Program-made: the position numbers and the translations under genes
The notes under the pieces: model-generated
Database searches by the model: none
What the model saw: the letters and a program-made list of their open reading frames with translations, nothing else
What the model was told of the DNA's origin: nothing
In this document: positions 10,790 through 23,358 of the stretch, one piece after another
Layout of the letters: each line of letters opens with the position of its first letter
Position numbering within the stretch: position 1 is the stretch's first letter
Assembly: GCF_905171765.1 (NCBI RefSeq)
Contig: NC_053389.1
Location: forward strand, 780,400,772 to 780,464,771
Length of the DNA: 64,000 nt
DNA from: Bufo bufo
Taxonomy: Eukaryota > Chordata > Amphibia > Anura > Bufonidae
Direction of reading: 5' to 3'

Positions 10790-12379
10790 CAGTTGCAAGA
10801 AAAAGTATGTGAACCCTTTGGAATGATATGGATTTCTGCACAAATTGGTCATAAAATGTGATCTGATCTTCATCTAAGTCACAACAATAGACAATCACAG
10901 TCTGCTTAAACTAATAACACACAAAGAATTAAATGTTACCATGTTTTTATTGAACACACCATGTAAACATTCACAGTGCAGGGGGAAAAAGTATGTGAAC
11001 CCCTAGACTAATGACATCTCCAAGAGCTAATTGGAGTGAGGTGTGAGCCAACTGGAGTCCAATCAATGAGATGAGATTGGAGGTGTTGGTTACAGCTGCC
11101 CTGCCCTATAAAAAACACACACCAGTTCTAGGTTTGCTTTTCACAAGAAGCATTGCCTGATGTGAATGATGCCTCACACAAAAGAGCTCTCAGAAGACCT
11201 ACGATTAAGAATTGTTGACTTTCATAAAGCTGGAAAGGGTTATAAAAGCATCTCCAAAAGCTTTGCTGTTCATCAGTCCACGGTAAAACAAATTGTCTAT
11301 AAATGGAGAAAGTTCAGCACTGCTGCTACTCTCCCTAGGAGTGGCCGTCCTGTAAAGATGACTGCAAGAGCACAGCGCAGACTGTTTAATGAGGTGAAGA
11401 ATCCTATAGTGTCAGCTAAAGACTTACAAAAGTCTCTGGCATATGCTAACATCCCTGTTAGCAAATCTATGATACATAAAACACTAAACAAGAATGGATT
11501 TCATGGGAGGATACTACAGAGGAAGCCACTGCTGTCCAAAAAAAACATTGCTGCACGTTTACAGTTTGCACAAGAGCACCTGGATGTTCCACAGCAGTAC
11601 TGGCAAAATATTCTGTGGACAGATTAAACCAAAGTTGAGTCGTTTGGAAGAAACACAGAACACTATGTGTGGAGAAAAAGAGGCACAGCACACTAACATC
11701 AAAACCTCATCCCAACTGTGAAGTATGGTGGTGGGGGCATCATGGGTTTGGGCTGCTTTGCTGCGTCAGGGCCTGGACGGATTGCTATCATCGAAGGAAA
11801 AATGAATTCCCAAATTTATCAAGACATTTTGCAGGAGAACTTAAGGCCATCTGTTCACCAGCTGAAGCTCAACAGAAGATGGGTGTTGCAACAGGACAAC
11901 GACCCAAAGCATAGAAGTAAATCAACAACAGAATGGCTTAAACAGAAGAAAATACACCTTCTGGAGTGACCCAGTCAGAGTCCTGACCTCAACCCGATTG
12001 AGATGCTGTGGCATGACCTCAAGAAAGCGATTCACACCAGACATCCCAAGAATATTGCTGGTCAAGAATTACTCCTGACCGTTGTGCGCGTCTGATCTGC
12101 AACTACAGGAAATGTTTGGTTGAAGTTATTGCTGCCAAAGGAGGTTCAACCAGTTATTAAATCCAAGGGTTCACATACTTTTTCTACCTGCACTGTGAAT
12201 GTTTACATGGTGTGTTCAATAAAAACATGGTAACATTTAATTCTTTGTGTGTTATTAGTTTAAGCAGACTGTGATTGTCTATTGTTGTGACTTATATGAA
12301 GATCAGATGACATTTTATGACCAATTTGTGCAGAAATCCATATCATTCCAAAGGGTTCACATACTTTTTCTTGCAACTG
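10790..12379 (+). mobile_element. Tc1-like transposon, copy 1
   Basis: A complete 1590-bp element begins CAGTTGCAAGAAAAAGTATG, ends with its inverse, and is flanked by TA on both sides (10788-10789 and 12380-12381). The inverted ends are long, about 220 bp. Each has an inner repeat of the AAAAAGTATGTGAACCC motif (10988-11005 and about 12168-12190), the IR/DR layout of Sleeping-Beauty-type elements. It sits in the TATATATA tail of the preceding repeat. Confidence 0.9.
11166..12095 (+). pseudogene. Tc1-like transposase, three in-frame stops
   Basis: The frame opens at ATG 11166, with an N-terminal helix-turn-helix region containing [18 protein letters not shown], a GRPVK linker, then the catalytic core. 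The DD34E triad can be placed: the Asp of ILWTD, the Asp of QQDNDPKH and the Glu of DLNPIE, with 34 codons between the last two. The reading frame never shifts, but stops occur at 11625 (right after the first catalytic Asp), 11694 and 11967, so no full protein is made. The copy at 17838 shares all three stops, which means the element had died before the segment was duplicated. Confidence 0.9.
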
Positions 12380-12381
12380 TA

Positions 12382-12753
12382 TAAGTGACATAGAGACAAG
12401 CAGTGACATGTACAGGCGATATAGAGATTAGGACAAGCAGCTAAAAAGGGACAAGAACCTGAAATTCCATCGGCAGGGTTGAAGTAGGCGACAGTGAGGG
12501 CTTAGCCACCGAGAGGTGGGGTCACCCCTTTCGGGGCAGGTGCTCCGCCTATAGGCAGGGGTAACATTGAGAGACACATTAGAGATTTTTTTTCCCCCTC
12601 CCCCTTTCCTGACTTCACCTCTCGTTTATTTTCTGGCCAGGTCCACGGTCTCCAAACTGTAGACCGTATTTTTGCTTTATCGGATTGTACAGTACTATCC
12701 TGGATATGTCCTAAGTAAGGCTTTGTCAAAATATCTGACATTGTTCTCTATTA

Positions 12754-12793
<40 letters not shown>

Positions 12794-12899
12794 TATTATT
12801 TTAACATTTGATAGTAAAAGTTACGTTTTATATGAAAAGTCATTTTTCTCTGTGATATTCCGAATTGTTACTTTTCAAACCTTATAATTACTGCAGTGA
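12382..12899. other. Minisatellite remnant, unassigned sequence and (TA)n tract
   Basis: About 1.5 units of the 31-bp repeat resume at 12382-12427 after the inserted block. Then come 330 bp with no recognised feature and a (TA)n microsatellite at about 12757-12791, followed by AT-rich sequence leading into array 2. The duplicate at 19055-19572 is two bases longer in the TA tract. Confidence 0.6.
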
Positions 12900-14045
12900 T
12901 AGTCGATATAGAGACAAGCAGTGACATGTACAAGTGATATAGAGACAAGCAGTGACATGTACATTAGATATAGAGACAAGCAGTGACATGTACAGGCGAT
13001 ACAGAGACAAGCAGTGATATGTACAGGCGATACAGAGACAAGCAGTGACATGTACAGGCGATACAGAGACAAGCAGTGACATGTACAGGTGATATAGAGA
13101 CAAGCAGTGACATGTACAGGCGATACAGAGACAAGCAGTGACATGTACAGGTGATATAGAGACAAGCAGTGACATGTACAGGCGATATAGAGACAAGCAG
13201 TGACATGTACAGGCGATACAGAGACAAGCAGTGACATGTACAGGTGATATAGAGACAAGCAGTGACATGTACAGGTGATATAGAGACAAGCAGTGACATG
13301 TACAGGTGATATAGAGACAAGCAGTGACATGTACAGGCGATACAGAGACAAGCAGTGATATGTACAGGCGATACAGAGACAAGCAGTGACATGTACAGGC
13401 GATATAGAGACAAGCAGTGACATGTACAGGCGATATAGAGACAAGCAGTGACATGTACAGGTGATACAGAGACAAGCAGTGACATGTACAGGCGATACAG
13501 AGACAAGCAGTGACATGTACAGGCGATATAGAGACAAGCAGTGACATGTACAGGCGATACAGAGACAAGCAGTGACATGTACAGGCGATATAGAGACAAG
13601 CAGTGACATGTACAGGCAGTGATATAGAGACAAGCAGTGACATGTACAGGTAATATAGAGACAAGCAGTGACATGTACAGGCAGTGATATAGAGACAAGC
13701 AGTGACATGTACAGGTGATATAGAGACAAGCAGTGATATGTACAGGTGATATAGAGACAAGCAGTGACATGTACAGGTGATATAGAGACAAGCAGTGACA
13801 TGTACAGGCGATATAGAGACAAGCAGTGACATGTACAGGTGATACAGAGACAAGCAGTGACATGTACAGGCGATACAGAGACAAGCAGTGACATGTACAG
13901 GCGATACAGAGAAAAGCAGTGACATGTACAGGCGATACAGAGACAAGCAGTGACATGTACAGGCGATACAGAGACAAGCAGTGACATGTACAGGCAGTGA
14001 TATAGACAAGCAATGACATGTACAGAAAACGACAGAGACAAGCAG
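12900..14045. repeat. 31-bp minisatellite array 2 (hybrid array)
   Basis: About 37 units. Up to position 13845 the order of variant units (TGATATAG, CGATACAG, CGATATAG, GTAATATAG and so on) matches array 3 starting at 19575. From 13871 onward the order matches the tail of array 1 from 7199, including the rare GAGAAAAGCAG unit and the terminal AGAAAACGACAGAG. The switch lies inside one unit (13846-13870). The - strand is again open in all three frames. Confidence 0.95.
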
Positions 14046-14223
14046 AGAGAAGTTTTGGAAAAACTGCGATCACCATCCGGAACCACAGCCAGCAAACTCA
14101 GAAACTGCAACCAGTCTTCCTGACCACTCCAAGTGGTAGGAAGCTAAGGCTACCCCTAGGTTCCTCACCAAAGCCTGAAATGTGTCACCAAAAGCTTTTC
14201 TGCCAGTAAAAAACACATAGTAA

Positions 14224-16388
14224 GGGCTCATGCACACGGTCCTCAAAAAAAAAAAAGGGAGACATCCGTGTTACATCCATATTGCATTTTTTTTTTTGCA
14301 GATCCATTGTAACAATACCTGGCCTTGTTCGCAAAACGGACAAGAATAGGAGATGTTCAATTTTTTTGCGGAACTGACATGCAAACATACAGAAACAGAA
14401 TGCACACAGAGTCATTTTCGTTTTTTTGGAAGACCCATTGAGGTGAATGGTTCCGCATACGGACCTGTAAAAAAACGGAAATAAAGTGTAACACCCCAGA
14501 GTTGTGTTTTACGAAACTCTCTTACCCTGCTACAATCTGTTAAGAGCATTAACTTTGTCATCTCATGTAATTTTACCTTACATCCTCATAAATGTGCATT
14601 CTAAGCCTTGTAAATATATATTGTTGTCATTCTTCATGTTCACCAGCAGGTGGCAGCAATGTGTTAGCAAGGAGTTAGAGCCAGTTTATTGTTTCTAGGC
14701 TGGAATAGTACATTCCAGTTTAGCTCCCTCCTCTGTGAGCAGAGTGGATTAGTCCATATCCTGCCTCATGGGGAGGGAAGGAAGTTAGAGTTAGTGTAGC
14801 CCACCCCCTGCTAGGGGTAGGGTGTGCATGTTAGGAGCTCCCAGATAAAGGGATCCAAGCCAGGATCTTGTCATGCTGAGACAATTGATCATCATCCCCA
14901 GCCTGAGCCTTGCAGCCTCAGCTGGAAGAAGCAAGCAGACAACTCCAGTTCCAGGAAGAAGCATACCCTGAGACAATAGCTGTGAGTACCGTCCAGAGAC
15001 CCAGGAGAAGCCATATTCCTCCTCAGCTAGTCAGTCCCCAGACAGCAGAAGATAGAAAGCGCAGAAGCTAAATTCCTGCCATAGTATAGAGCTAACAAGC
15101 AGACGTCCTTTCCTGCAAAGCTCCAGGTACATGATAGAGCAGAAGATATATTCCTGCCACACATTGCTAATACCTGCTGGGACCAAAGACTAATGCTGTA
15201 CCTTGCTTGGATGAAAGCTACAACCAGTAAAGACAAGTTTGAACTTTACCAAAGGTCTGGATCTCAATTACTGCTGCAAATTCCTCTATTACTCCTACTA
15301 GCACTATACTCAATTTATTGCAAGTGAGCCAGGATCCAGGAGTCCAGCCATACCCAGGTAGGAGACACCATTACTACTACCATACAGAGACATTACACCA
15401 CTCTGGCAATCCTAACCTGGTGCGTGAGTTACAACATACTTAAAGGGCCCTGTGACAGTACCGTGCCCACGCTGAAATTGGCGTCACAAACAAAACTATA
15501 GACTATTATACTCATATCCTGATCCACTGCATAATTTGGCGTCCGTGTAACTGCACCCACAGTCCGGCTCATTGCATAAGCTCTAACACATATCCGTTTT
15601 TTCAAATCAGTTTTTATTTTCTGATTGTAGATTTTTGTATTTTATTTCCTGAACATTATTATGGGGGCGGACATCTTTACTGAGCTGTTCTTAACAGCAT
15701 TTACAAAGCATTAAAAAAAATGCTTTACAGCAGCCCCATGGGCAATAGACACAATGGTCAGGAGGGGACCTCATTGACTTCTATGAGAGAGTTGTCTAGG
15801 CATGCTCTGTGACCTGTGCAGAGGTCAGGAGGGAGCAGATAAGCTGCGATATCACCTATTGTGAATAGTGGATCCTGTCTTATTTGTACACAGAGCTGAT
15901 ATAATTACAGGCAGGATTACAATAATAGATAAGCAGATAACTGCATTAAAGTGATCTGTACAGACCAAGAAGTGGCGCCGATTATTAGACATAATGGCCA
16001 GTGCAAAAACTACAGGATTTTATGTTTTTTGTTTAACTATAGATATTGACATAGAAGATTAAAAATAACATCATCAAAAATTATTTAAAAATGTTTAAAC
16101 AGCAGGTCATTTTCTGATGACACATTACCTTTATGAGAAATGAGGGACAGAGGGATTTGGGTCCAAAATAGGGACTGTCCCTCCATGGACACTTGTGAAG
16201 TCTGAAGCAGTGACATGTGTGGACGATATAGAGACAGTCAATGATACTTACAGGCCATATAGAGACAAGCAGTGACATGTACAGGCGATATAGAGACGAG
16301 CAGTGACATGTACAGAAGATATAGAGACACGCACTAACATGTACAAGCGATATAGAGACAAGCAGTGACATGTATAGGTGACTAGCAG
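14224..16388. mobile_element. Duplicate of MITE, LTR-like insertion, R1 repeat and short array
   Basis: This block repeats the first copy at offset 6672: decayed MITE 14224-14484, LTR-like insertion 14487-15576, R1 repeat 15602-16206 and short minisatellite block 16207-16388. No independent changes were noticed by eye. Confidence 0.85.
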
Positions 16389-17461
16389 AAGGACCCGGCT
16401 TCACACGGGTATATTTCATCTATTTCATTTTGTTTCTGTGTGTTGTAAAAAGATATCAACAGTTTCCCCCATAACAGTGACCTCTACAGAACCCACCCCT
16501 TTAACAATGACTTCCACAGTGCCTGCCCCTTAAACAGTGACCTCCACAGTGCCCGTCCCTTTAACAGTGACCTCCACAGTGCCCGCCCCTTTAATAATGA
16601 CCTCCACAATGTCCGCCCCTTTAACAGTGACCTCCACAGTGCCCGCCCATTTAACAGTGACCTCAACAGTACCTTCCCCTTTAACAGTAACCTCCATGGT
16701 GCCCACCCCTTTAACATTGACCACCCCTTTAACAGTGACCTTCATAGTGGCTGCTCCTTTAACAGTGACCTTCACAGTGCCCGCCCCTTTTACAATGACT
16801 TCCACAGTGCCCGCCCCTTTAACAGTGACCTCCACAGTACCCACTCCTTTAACATTGACCACCCCTTTAATAGTGACCTTCAAAGTGGCTGCCCCTTTAA
16901 GAGTGACCTTCACAGTACCTGCTCCTTTAACAGTGACTTCCACAGTGCCCGCCCCTTTAACAGTGACCTCCGCAGTGCCTGCCCCTTTAACAGTGACCTC
17001 CACAGTGCCCGCTCCTTTAACAGTGAACTCCACATCGCTCGTCCGTTTATTAGTGGCCCCTGCCCCCCATGCATGTAGCAGTGTAGTTGTGCCGTCATAC
17101 GTCATATGACTGAATATTTAAGGACCTGCGAACTGCTAAAACCTGTGATCAGTTGTTATGGCAACCTGGAAGGACCTGCGAACTTCTATTGGCTAATAAG
17201 GGACATGTGACCGTGTAATGGCAGTTCGGATTTAAGTGAAAGACTTGATGGCTTCTATGGGCTAATGCAGGTCATTTTTTGGGAATATCTCAGAAACGGT
17301 ACGTCCTAGAGAGCTGAGACCTGGTCTAAAACCTTCCCGGACACCTGATGTACCTGTGTGCCAAATTTGGTGAAGATCGGTCCAGTCGTTTGGTCGCGCA
17401 TAAAGAACGTCCAGACAGACAGACATCTAGACAGACAGACAGAAACTCATTTTTATATATA
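16389..17461. mobile_element. Duplicate of repeat with 30-bp minisatellite
   Basis: The same insertion as at 9717-10789, again with the 30-bp minisatellite (about 16457-17042) whose length keeps both strands open. The unit order appears identical to the first copy. Confidence 0.8.
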
Positions 17462-19052
17462 CAGTTGCAAGAAAAAGTATGTGAACCCTTTGGAATGATA
17501 TGGATTTCTGCACAAATTGGTCATAAAATGTGATCTGATCTTCATCTAAGTCACAACAATAGACAATCACAGTCTGCTTAAACTAATAACACACAAAGAA
17601 TTAAATGTTACCATGTTTTTATTGAACACACCATGTAAACATTCACAGTGCAGGGGGAAAAAGTATGTGAACCCCTAGACTAATGACATCTCCAAGAGCT
17701 AATTGGAGTGAGGTGTGAGCCAACTGGAGTCCAATCAATGAGATGAGATTGGAGGTGTTGGTTACAGCTGCCCTGCCCTATAAAAAACACACACCAGTTC
17801 TAGGTTTGCTTTTCACAAGAAGCATTGCCTGATGTGAATGATGCCTCACACAAAAGAGCTCTCAGAAGACCTACGATTAAGAATTGTTGACTTTCATAAA
17901 GCTGGAAAGGGTTATAAAAGCATCTCCAAAAGCTTTGCTGTTCATCAGTCCACGGTAAAACAAATTGTCTATAAATGGAGAAAGTTCAGCACTGCTGCTA
18001 CTCTCCCTAGGAGTGGCCGTCCTGTAAAGATGACTGCAAGAGCACAGCGCAGACTGTTTAATGAGGTGAAGAATCCTATAGTGTCAGCTAAAGACTTACA
18101 AAAGTCTCTGGCATATGCTAACATCCCTGTTAGCAAATCTATGATACATAAAACACTAAACAAGAATGGATTTCATGGGAGGATACTACAGAGGAAGCCA
18201 CTGCTGTCCAAAAAAAAACATTGCTGCACGTTTACAGTTTGCACAAGAGCACCTGGATGTTCCACAGCAGTACTGGCAAAATATTCTGTGGACAGATTAA
18301 ACCAAAGTTGAGTCGTTTGGAAGAAACACAGAACACTATGTGTGGAGAAAAAGAGGCACAGCACACTAACATCAAAACCTCATCCCAACTGTGAAGTATG
18401 GTGGTGGGGGCATCATGGGTTTGGGCTGCTTTGCTGCGTCAGGGCCTGGACGGATTGCTATCATCGAAGGAAAAATGAATTCCCAAATTTATCAAGACAT
18501 TTTGCAGGAGAACTTAAGGCCATCTGTTCACCAGCTGAAGCTCAACAGAAGATGGGTGTTGCAACAGGACAACGACCCAAAGCATAGAAGTAAATCAACA
18601 ACAGAATGGCTTAAACAGAAGAAAATACACCTTCTGGAGTGACCCAGTCAGAGTCCTGACCTCAACCCGATTGAGATGCTGTGGCATGACCTCAAGAAAG
18701 CGATTCACACCAGACATCCCAAGAATATTGCTGGTCAAGAATTACTCCTGACCGTTGTGCGCGTCTGATCTGCAACTACAGGAAATGTTTGGTTGAAGTT
18801 ATTGCTGCCAAAGGAGGTTCAACCAGTTATTAAATCCAAGGGTTCACATACTTTTTCTACCTGCACTGTGAATGTTTACATGGTGTGTTCAATAAAAACA
18901 TGGTAACATTTAATTCTTTGTGTGTTATTAGTTTAAGCAGACTGTGATTGTCTATTGTTGTGACTTATATGAAGATCAGATGACATTTTATGACCAATTT
19001 GTGCAGAAATCCATATCATTCCAAAGGGTTCACATACTTTTTCTTGCAACTG
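17462..19052 (+). mobile_element. Tc1-like transposon, copy 2 (by duplication, not transposition)
   Basis: Same ends, same TA flanks and same neighbours as the element at 10790, so it was copied with the surrounding DNA. It is one base longer because of an extra A in the coding region. Confidence 0.9.
17838..18768 (+). pseudogene. Tc1-like transposase copy 2, frameshifted
   Basis: It shares the three premature stops of the first copy. An eight-A run in place of seven near 18211-18217 adds a +1 frameshift shortly before the first catalytic Asp. The reading frame therefore leaves the transposase frame after about 128 codons and returns only at the later fragments. It is non-functional. Confidence 0.9.
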
Positions 19053-19054
19053 TA

Positions 19055-19426
19055 TAAGTGACATAGAGACAAGCAGTGACATGTACAGGCGATATAGAGA
19101 TTAGGACAAGCAGCTAAAAAGGGACAAGAACCTGAAATTCCATCGGCAGGGTTGAAGTAGGCGACAGTGAGGGCTTAGCCACCGAGAGGTGGGGTCACCC
19201 CTTTCGGGGCAGGTGCTCCGCCTATAGGCAGGGGTAACATTGAGAGACACATTAGAGATTTTTTTTCCCCCTCCCCCTTTCCTGACTTCACCTCTCGTTT
19301 ATTTTCTGGCCAGGTCCACGGTCTCCAAACTGTAGACCGTATTTTTGCTTTATCGGATTGTACAGTACTATCCTGGATATGTCCTAAGTAAGGCTTTGTC
19401 AAAATATCTGACATTGTTCTCTATTA

Positions 19427-19468
<42 letters not shown>

Positions 19469-19572
19469 TATTATTTTAACATTTGATAGTAAAAGTTACG
19501 TTTTATATGAAAAGTCATTTTTCTCTGTGATATTCCGAATTGTTACTTTTCAAACCTTATAATTACTGCAGT
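19055..19572. other. Duplicate of the unassigned spacer with (TA)n tract
   Basis: Repeats 12382-12899. The (TA)n tract (about 19430-19466) is two bases longer than in the first copy. No gene is seen. Confidence 0.6.
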
Positions 19573-21292
19573 GATAGTCGATATAGAGACAAGCAGTGAC
19601 ATGTACAAGTGATATAGAGACAAGCAGTGACATGTACATTAGATATAGAGACAAGCAGTGACATGTACAGGCGATACAGAGACAAGCAGTGATATGTACA
19701 GGCGATACAGAGACAAGCAGTGACATGTACAGGCGATACAGAGACAAGCAGTGACATGTACAGGTGATATAGAGACAAGCAGTGACATGTACAGGCGATA
19801 CAGAGACAAGCAGTGACATGTACAGGTGATATAGAGACAAGCAGTGACATGTACAGGCGATATAGAGACAAGCAGTGACATGTACAGGCGATACAGAGAC
19901 AAGCAGTGACATGTACAGGTGATATAGAGACAAGCAGTGACATGTACAGGTGATATAGAGACAAGCAGTGACATGTACAGGTGATATAGAGACAAGCAGT
20001 GACATGTACAGGCGATACAGAGACAAGCAGTGATATGTACAGGCGATACAGAGACAAGCAGTGACATGTACAGGCGATATAGAGACAAGCAGTGACATGT
20101 ACAGGCGATATAGAGACAAGCAGTGACATGTACAGGTGATACAGAGACAAGCAGTGACATGTACAGGCGATACAGAGACAAGCAGTGACATGTACAGGCG
20201 ATATAGAGACAAGCAGTGACATGTACAGGCGATACAGAGACAAGCAGTGACATGTACAGGCGATATAGAGACAAGCAGTGACATGTACAGGCAGTGATAT
20301 AGAGACAAGCAGTGACATGTACAGGTAATATAGAGACAAGCAGTGACATGTACAGGCAGTGATATAGAGACAAGCAGTGACATGTACAGGTGATATAGAG
20401 ACAAGCAGTGATATGTACAGGTGATATAGAGACAAGCAGTGACATGTACAGGTGATATAGAGACAAGCAGTGACATGTACAGGCGATATAGAGACAAGCA
20501 GTGACATGTACAGGTGATACAGAGACAAGCAGTGACATGTACAGGTGATATAGAGACAAGCAGTGACATGTACAGGCGATACAGAGACAAGCAGTGACAT
20601 GTACAGGTGATATAGAGACAAGCAGTGACATGTACAGGTGATATAGAGACAAGCAGTGACATGTACAGGTGATATAGAGACAAGCAGTGACATGTACAGG
20701 CGATACAGAGACAAGCAGTGACATGTACAGGCGATATAGAGACAAGCAGTGACATGTACAGGCGATACAGAGACAAGCAGTGACATGTACAGGCAGTGAT
20801 ATAGAGACGAGCAGTGACATGTACAGGCGATATAGAGACAAGCAGTGACATGTACAGGCAGTGATATAGAGACAAGCAGTGACATGTACAGGCGATATAG
20901 AGACAAGCAGTGACATGTACAGGTGATATAGAGACAAGCAGTGACATGTACAGGCGATACAGAGACAAGCAGTGACATGTACAGGCGATATAGAGACAAG
21001 CAGTGACATGTACAGGTGATATAGAGACAAGCAGTGACATGTACAGGCGATATAGAGACAAGCAGTGACATGTACAGGCAGTGATATAGAGACAAGCAGT
21101 GACATGTACAGGTGATATAGAGACAAGCAGTGACATGTACAGGCGATATAGAGACAAGCAGTGACATGTACAGGCGATATAGAGACAAGCAGTGACATGT
21201 ACAGGCGATACAGAGACAAGCAGTGACATGTACAGGCAGTGATATAGAGACAAGCAGTGACATGTACAGAATACGACAGAGACAAGCAGTGA
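19573..21292. repeat. 31-bp minisatellite array 3
   Basis: About 55 units, mostly TGATATAG, CGATATAG and CGATACAG variants with occasional 33-34-bp units carrying AGTGATATAG. The left part matches array 2. The right part is unique and ends AGAATACGACAGAG, differing from the AGAAAACGACAGAG end of arrays 1 and 2. The flank after it (GAAGTTTTGGAAGAACTGCG) is a diverged relative of the flank after arrays 1 and 2. Confidence 0.95.
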
Positions 21293-21965
21293 GAAGTTTT
21301 GGAAGAACTGCGATCACCATCCGGAACCACAGCCAGCAAATTCAGAAACTGCAACCAGTCTTCCTGACCACTCCAAGTGGTAGGAAGCTAAGGCTACCCC
21401 TAGGTTCCTCACCAAAGCCTGAAATGTGTCACCAAAAGCTTTTCTGCCAGTAAAAACATACAGAAACGGAATGCACACAGAGTCATTTTCGGTTTTTTTG
21501 CGGACCCATTGAGGTGAATGGTTCCACATAAGGACCTGTAAAAAAAGTGAAATAAAATAAATTTGCACGCATGAGCTCTAACACATTATTTTCTGATTGT
21601 AGATTTTTATAGTTTATTTCCTGAACATTATTATGGGGGCGGCCATCTTTCCTGAGCTGTTCTTAACAGCAGTTACAAAGCATTAAAAAAAAAGCTTTAC
21701 AGAAGCCTCATGGGCCCAATGGTCAGGAGGGGACCTCATTGACTTCTATGGGAGAGTTGTCTTGTCTTTAGGCATGCTCTGTGACCTGTGCAGAGGTCAG
21801 GAGGGAGCAGATAAGCTGTGATATCACTAATTGTGAATGGTGGATCCTGTGTTATCTGTCCACAGAGGTGATATAATTACAGGCAGGATTACAATGATAG
21901 ATAAGCAGATAACTGCAGTAAAGTGTTCTGTACAGACCAAGAAGTGGCGCCAATTATTAGACATA
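21293..21965 (+). repeat. Third, older copy of the array flank with R1 repeat
   Basis: It corresponds to 7374-9320 of the first unit but with many substitutions. It lacks the 7815-8904 LTR-like insertion and part of the MITE. The R1 block (GGGGGCGGCCATCTTTCCTG) runs to the TA at 21964-21965, where the Tc1-like element is inserted, and resumes at 27014. Confidence 0.8.
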
Positions 21966-22153
21966 CAGTGCCTTGCAAAACTATTCACCCCCCTTGACTT
22001 TTTTCTATTTTGGTGCCTCACATCCTGGAATTAACATGGATTGTTTGAGGATTTGCATCATGTAATTTACAGAACATGCCCACAACTTTGAAGATGTTTT
22101 TTTTAATTTTTATTGTGAAGCAAACAACAAATAGGACAAAATAACAGAAAAAG

Positions 22154-23045
22154 TCAATGTGCAGAACTATTCACCCCACTAAAGTCAATACTTTGTAGAG
22201 CCACAGCTCCAAGTCGCTTTGGATAAGTCTCTATGAGCTTGCCACATCTTACCACTGGGATTTTTGCCCATTCCTCCTTGCAGAACTGCTCCAGCTCCTT
22301 CAAGTTGGATGTTTGCGCTTGTGAACAGCAATCTTTAAGTCTGACCACAGATTTTCTATTGGATTGAGATCTTGGCTTTGACTAGGCCATTCCAACACAT
22401 TTACATGTTTCCCCTTAAACCAGTCAAGGTGTTGCTTTAGCCGTGTGTTTGGGGTCATTGTCCTGCTGGAAGGTGAACCTCCGTCCGAGCCTCAGATCAC
22501 GCACAGAGTGGTGCAGGTTTTGCGCAAGAATATCCCTGTATTTAGCACCATCCATATTTCCCTCAACTCTGACCAGTTTCCCAGTCCCATCCCCACAGCA
22601 TGATGCTGCCACCACCATGTCTCACTGTAGGGATGGTGTTTTTTGGGTGATGTGATGTGTTGGGTTTGCGCCAGACATAGCGTTTTCTTTGATGGCCGAA
22701 AAGTTCCATTTTAGACTCATCAGACCGGAGCACCTTCCTCCATACATTTTAGGAGTCTCCCACATGTTTTTTCGCAGACTCACAACATGCCTTTCTGTTT
22801 TTAGCTGAAAGTAATGGCTTTCTTCTGGCCACTCTGCCATAAAGCCCAACTCTATGGAGCGTACGGCTTATTGTCGTTCTATGTACAGATACTATAGTCT
22901 CTTCTGTGGAACGCTGCAGCTCCTTCAGGGTTACCTTAGGTCTCTGTGCTGCCTCTCTGATTAATGCCCTCCTTGCCCGGTCCGTGAGTTTAGGTGGGCG
23001 GTCGTCTCTTGGCAGGTTTGCTGTTGTGCCATGTTCTTTCCAGAG
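22154..23045 (-). pseudogene. Tc1-like transposase remnant, split by nested insertions
   Basis: The - strand fragments include [14 protein letters not shown] (second catalytic Asp) at 22424-22618, and a preceding fragment at 22622-22849. Further along are decayed pieces matching the region before and after the NPIE motif. The N-terminus (reading KTKELSKKVRDNVVEKYKS) is found separately at about 26568-26632 (-), on the far side of the foldback element. Frameshifts and stops are frequent, so the gene is dead. Identity comes from the motif order and the element ends. Confidence 0.85.
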
Positions 23046-23358
23046 AGAGTGAGGCCTGGAGAAAGTCTGGGAAGCTGGCTGCGCTGCTGGCTAGAGAAGC
23101 CGAATTCTCTGTGTGACCTGTGTTCAATAGGTGAACTAGGATCTTCACTGTATTAGCCAGAGCCCAGACGGGCAGGTGTTTATTTTGGGTTGGTTTATGT
23201 TTTGTGGTGCTGGACCTTCACCTTACCCAGTGAATTATAACTGGGGTGTCTGTATTGCCGGAGTGTTATAAATAAAGCAACATTTGGACTTTAACCCTGT
23301 GGTCTGCAAGAGAATCTGTTATCGCCGCCCTGCCTGAGAGTGTAACCCCTTACACTTA

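Larger units (their letters stand above)
13860..20535. repeat. Second copy of a 6.67-kb tandem segmental duplication
   Basis: Everything from about 7190 to 13860 is repeated here at an offset of 6672 bases. The offset rises to 6673 after one extra A in the transposase poly-A run near 18211-18217, and to 6675 after two extra bases in the TA microsatellite. I saw no other differences in the stretches compared by eye. Both ends of the duplication are inside the minisatellite. It is either a very recent unequal exchange or an assembly duplication of two alleles. Confidence 0.9.

Noticed and set aside
12900..14045. CRISPR-like regular repeats
   Set aside because: There are no unique spacers between units; units are contiguous and the setting is a vertebrate intron, so this is a minisatellite.
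22154..22849. Three - strand frames that could be taken for host genes
   Set aside because: They carry Tc1 transposase motifs such as [12 protein letters not shown] and lie inside an element with TA flanks and inverted ends.
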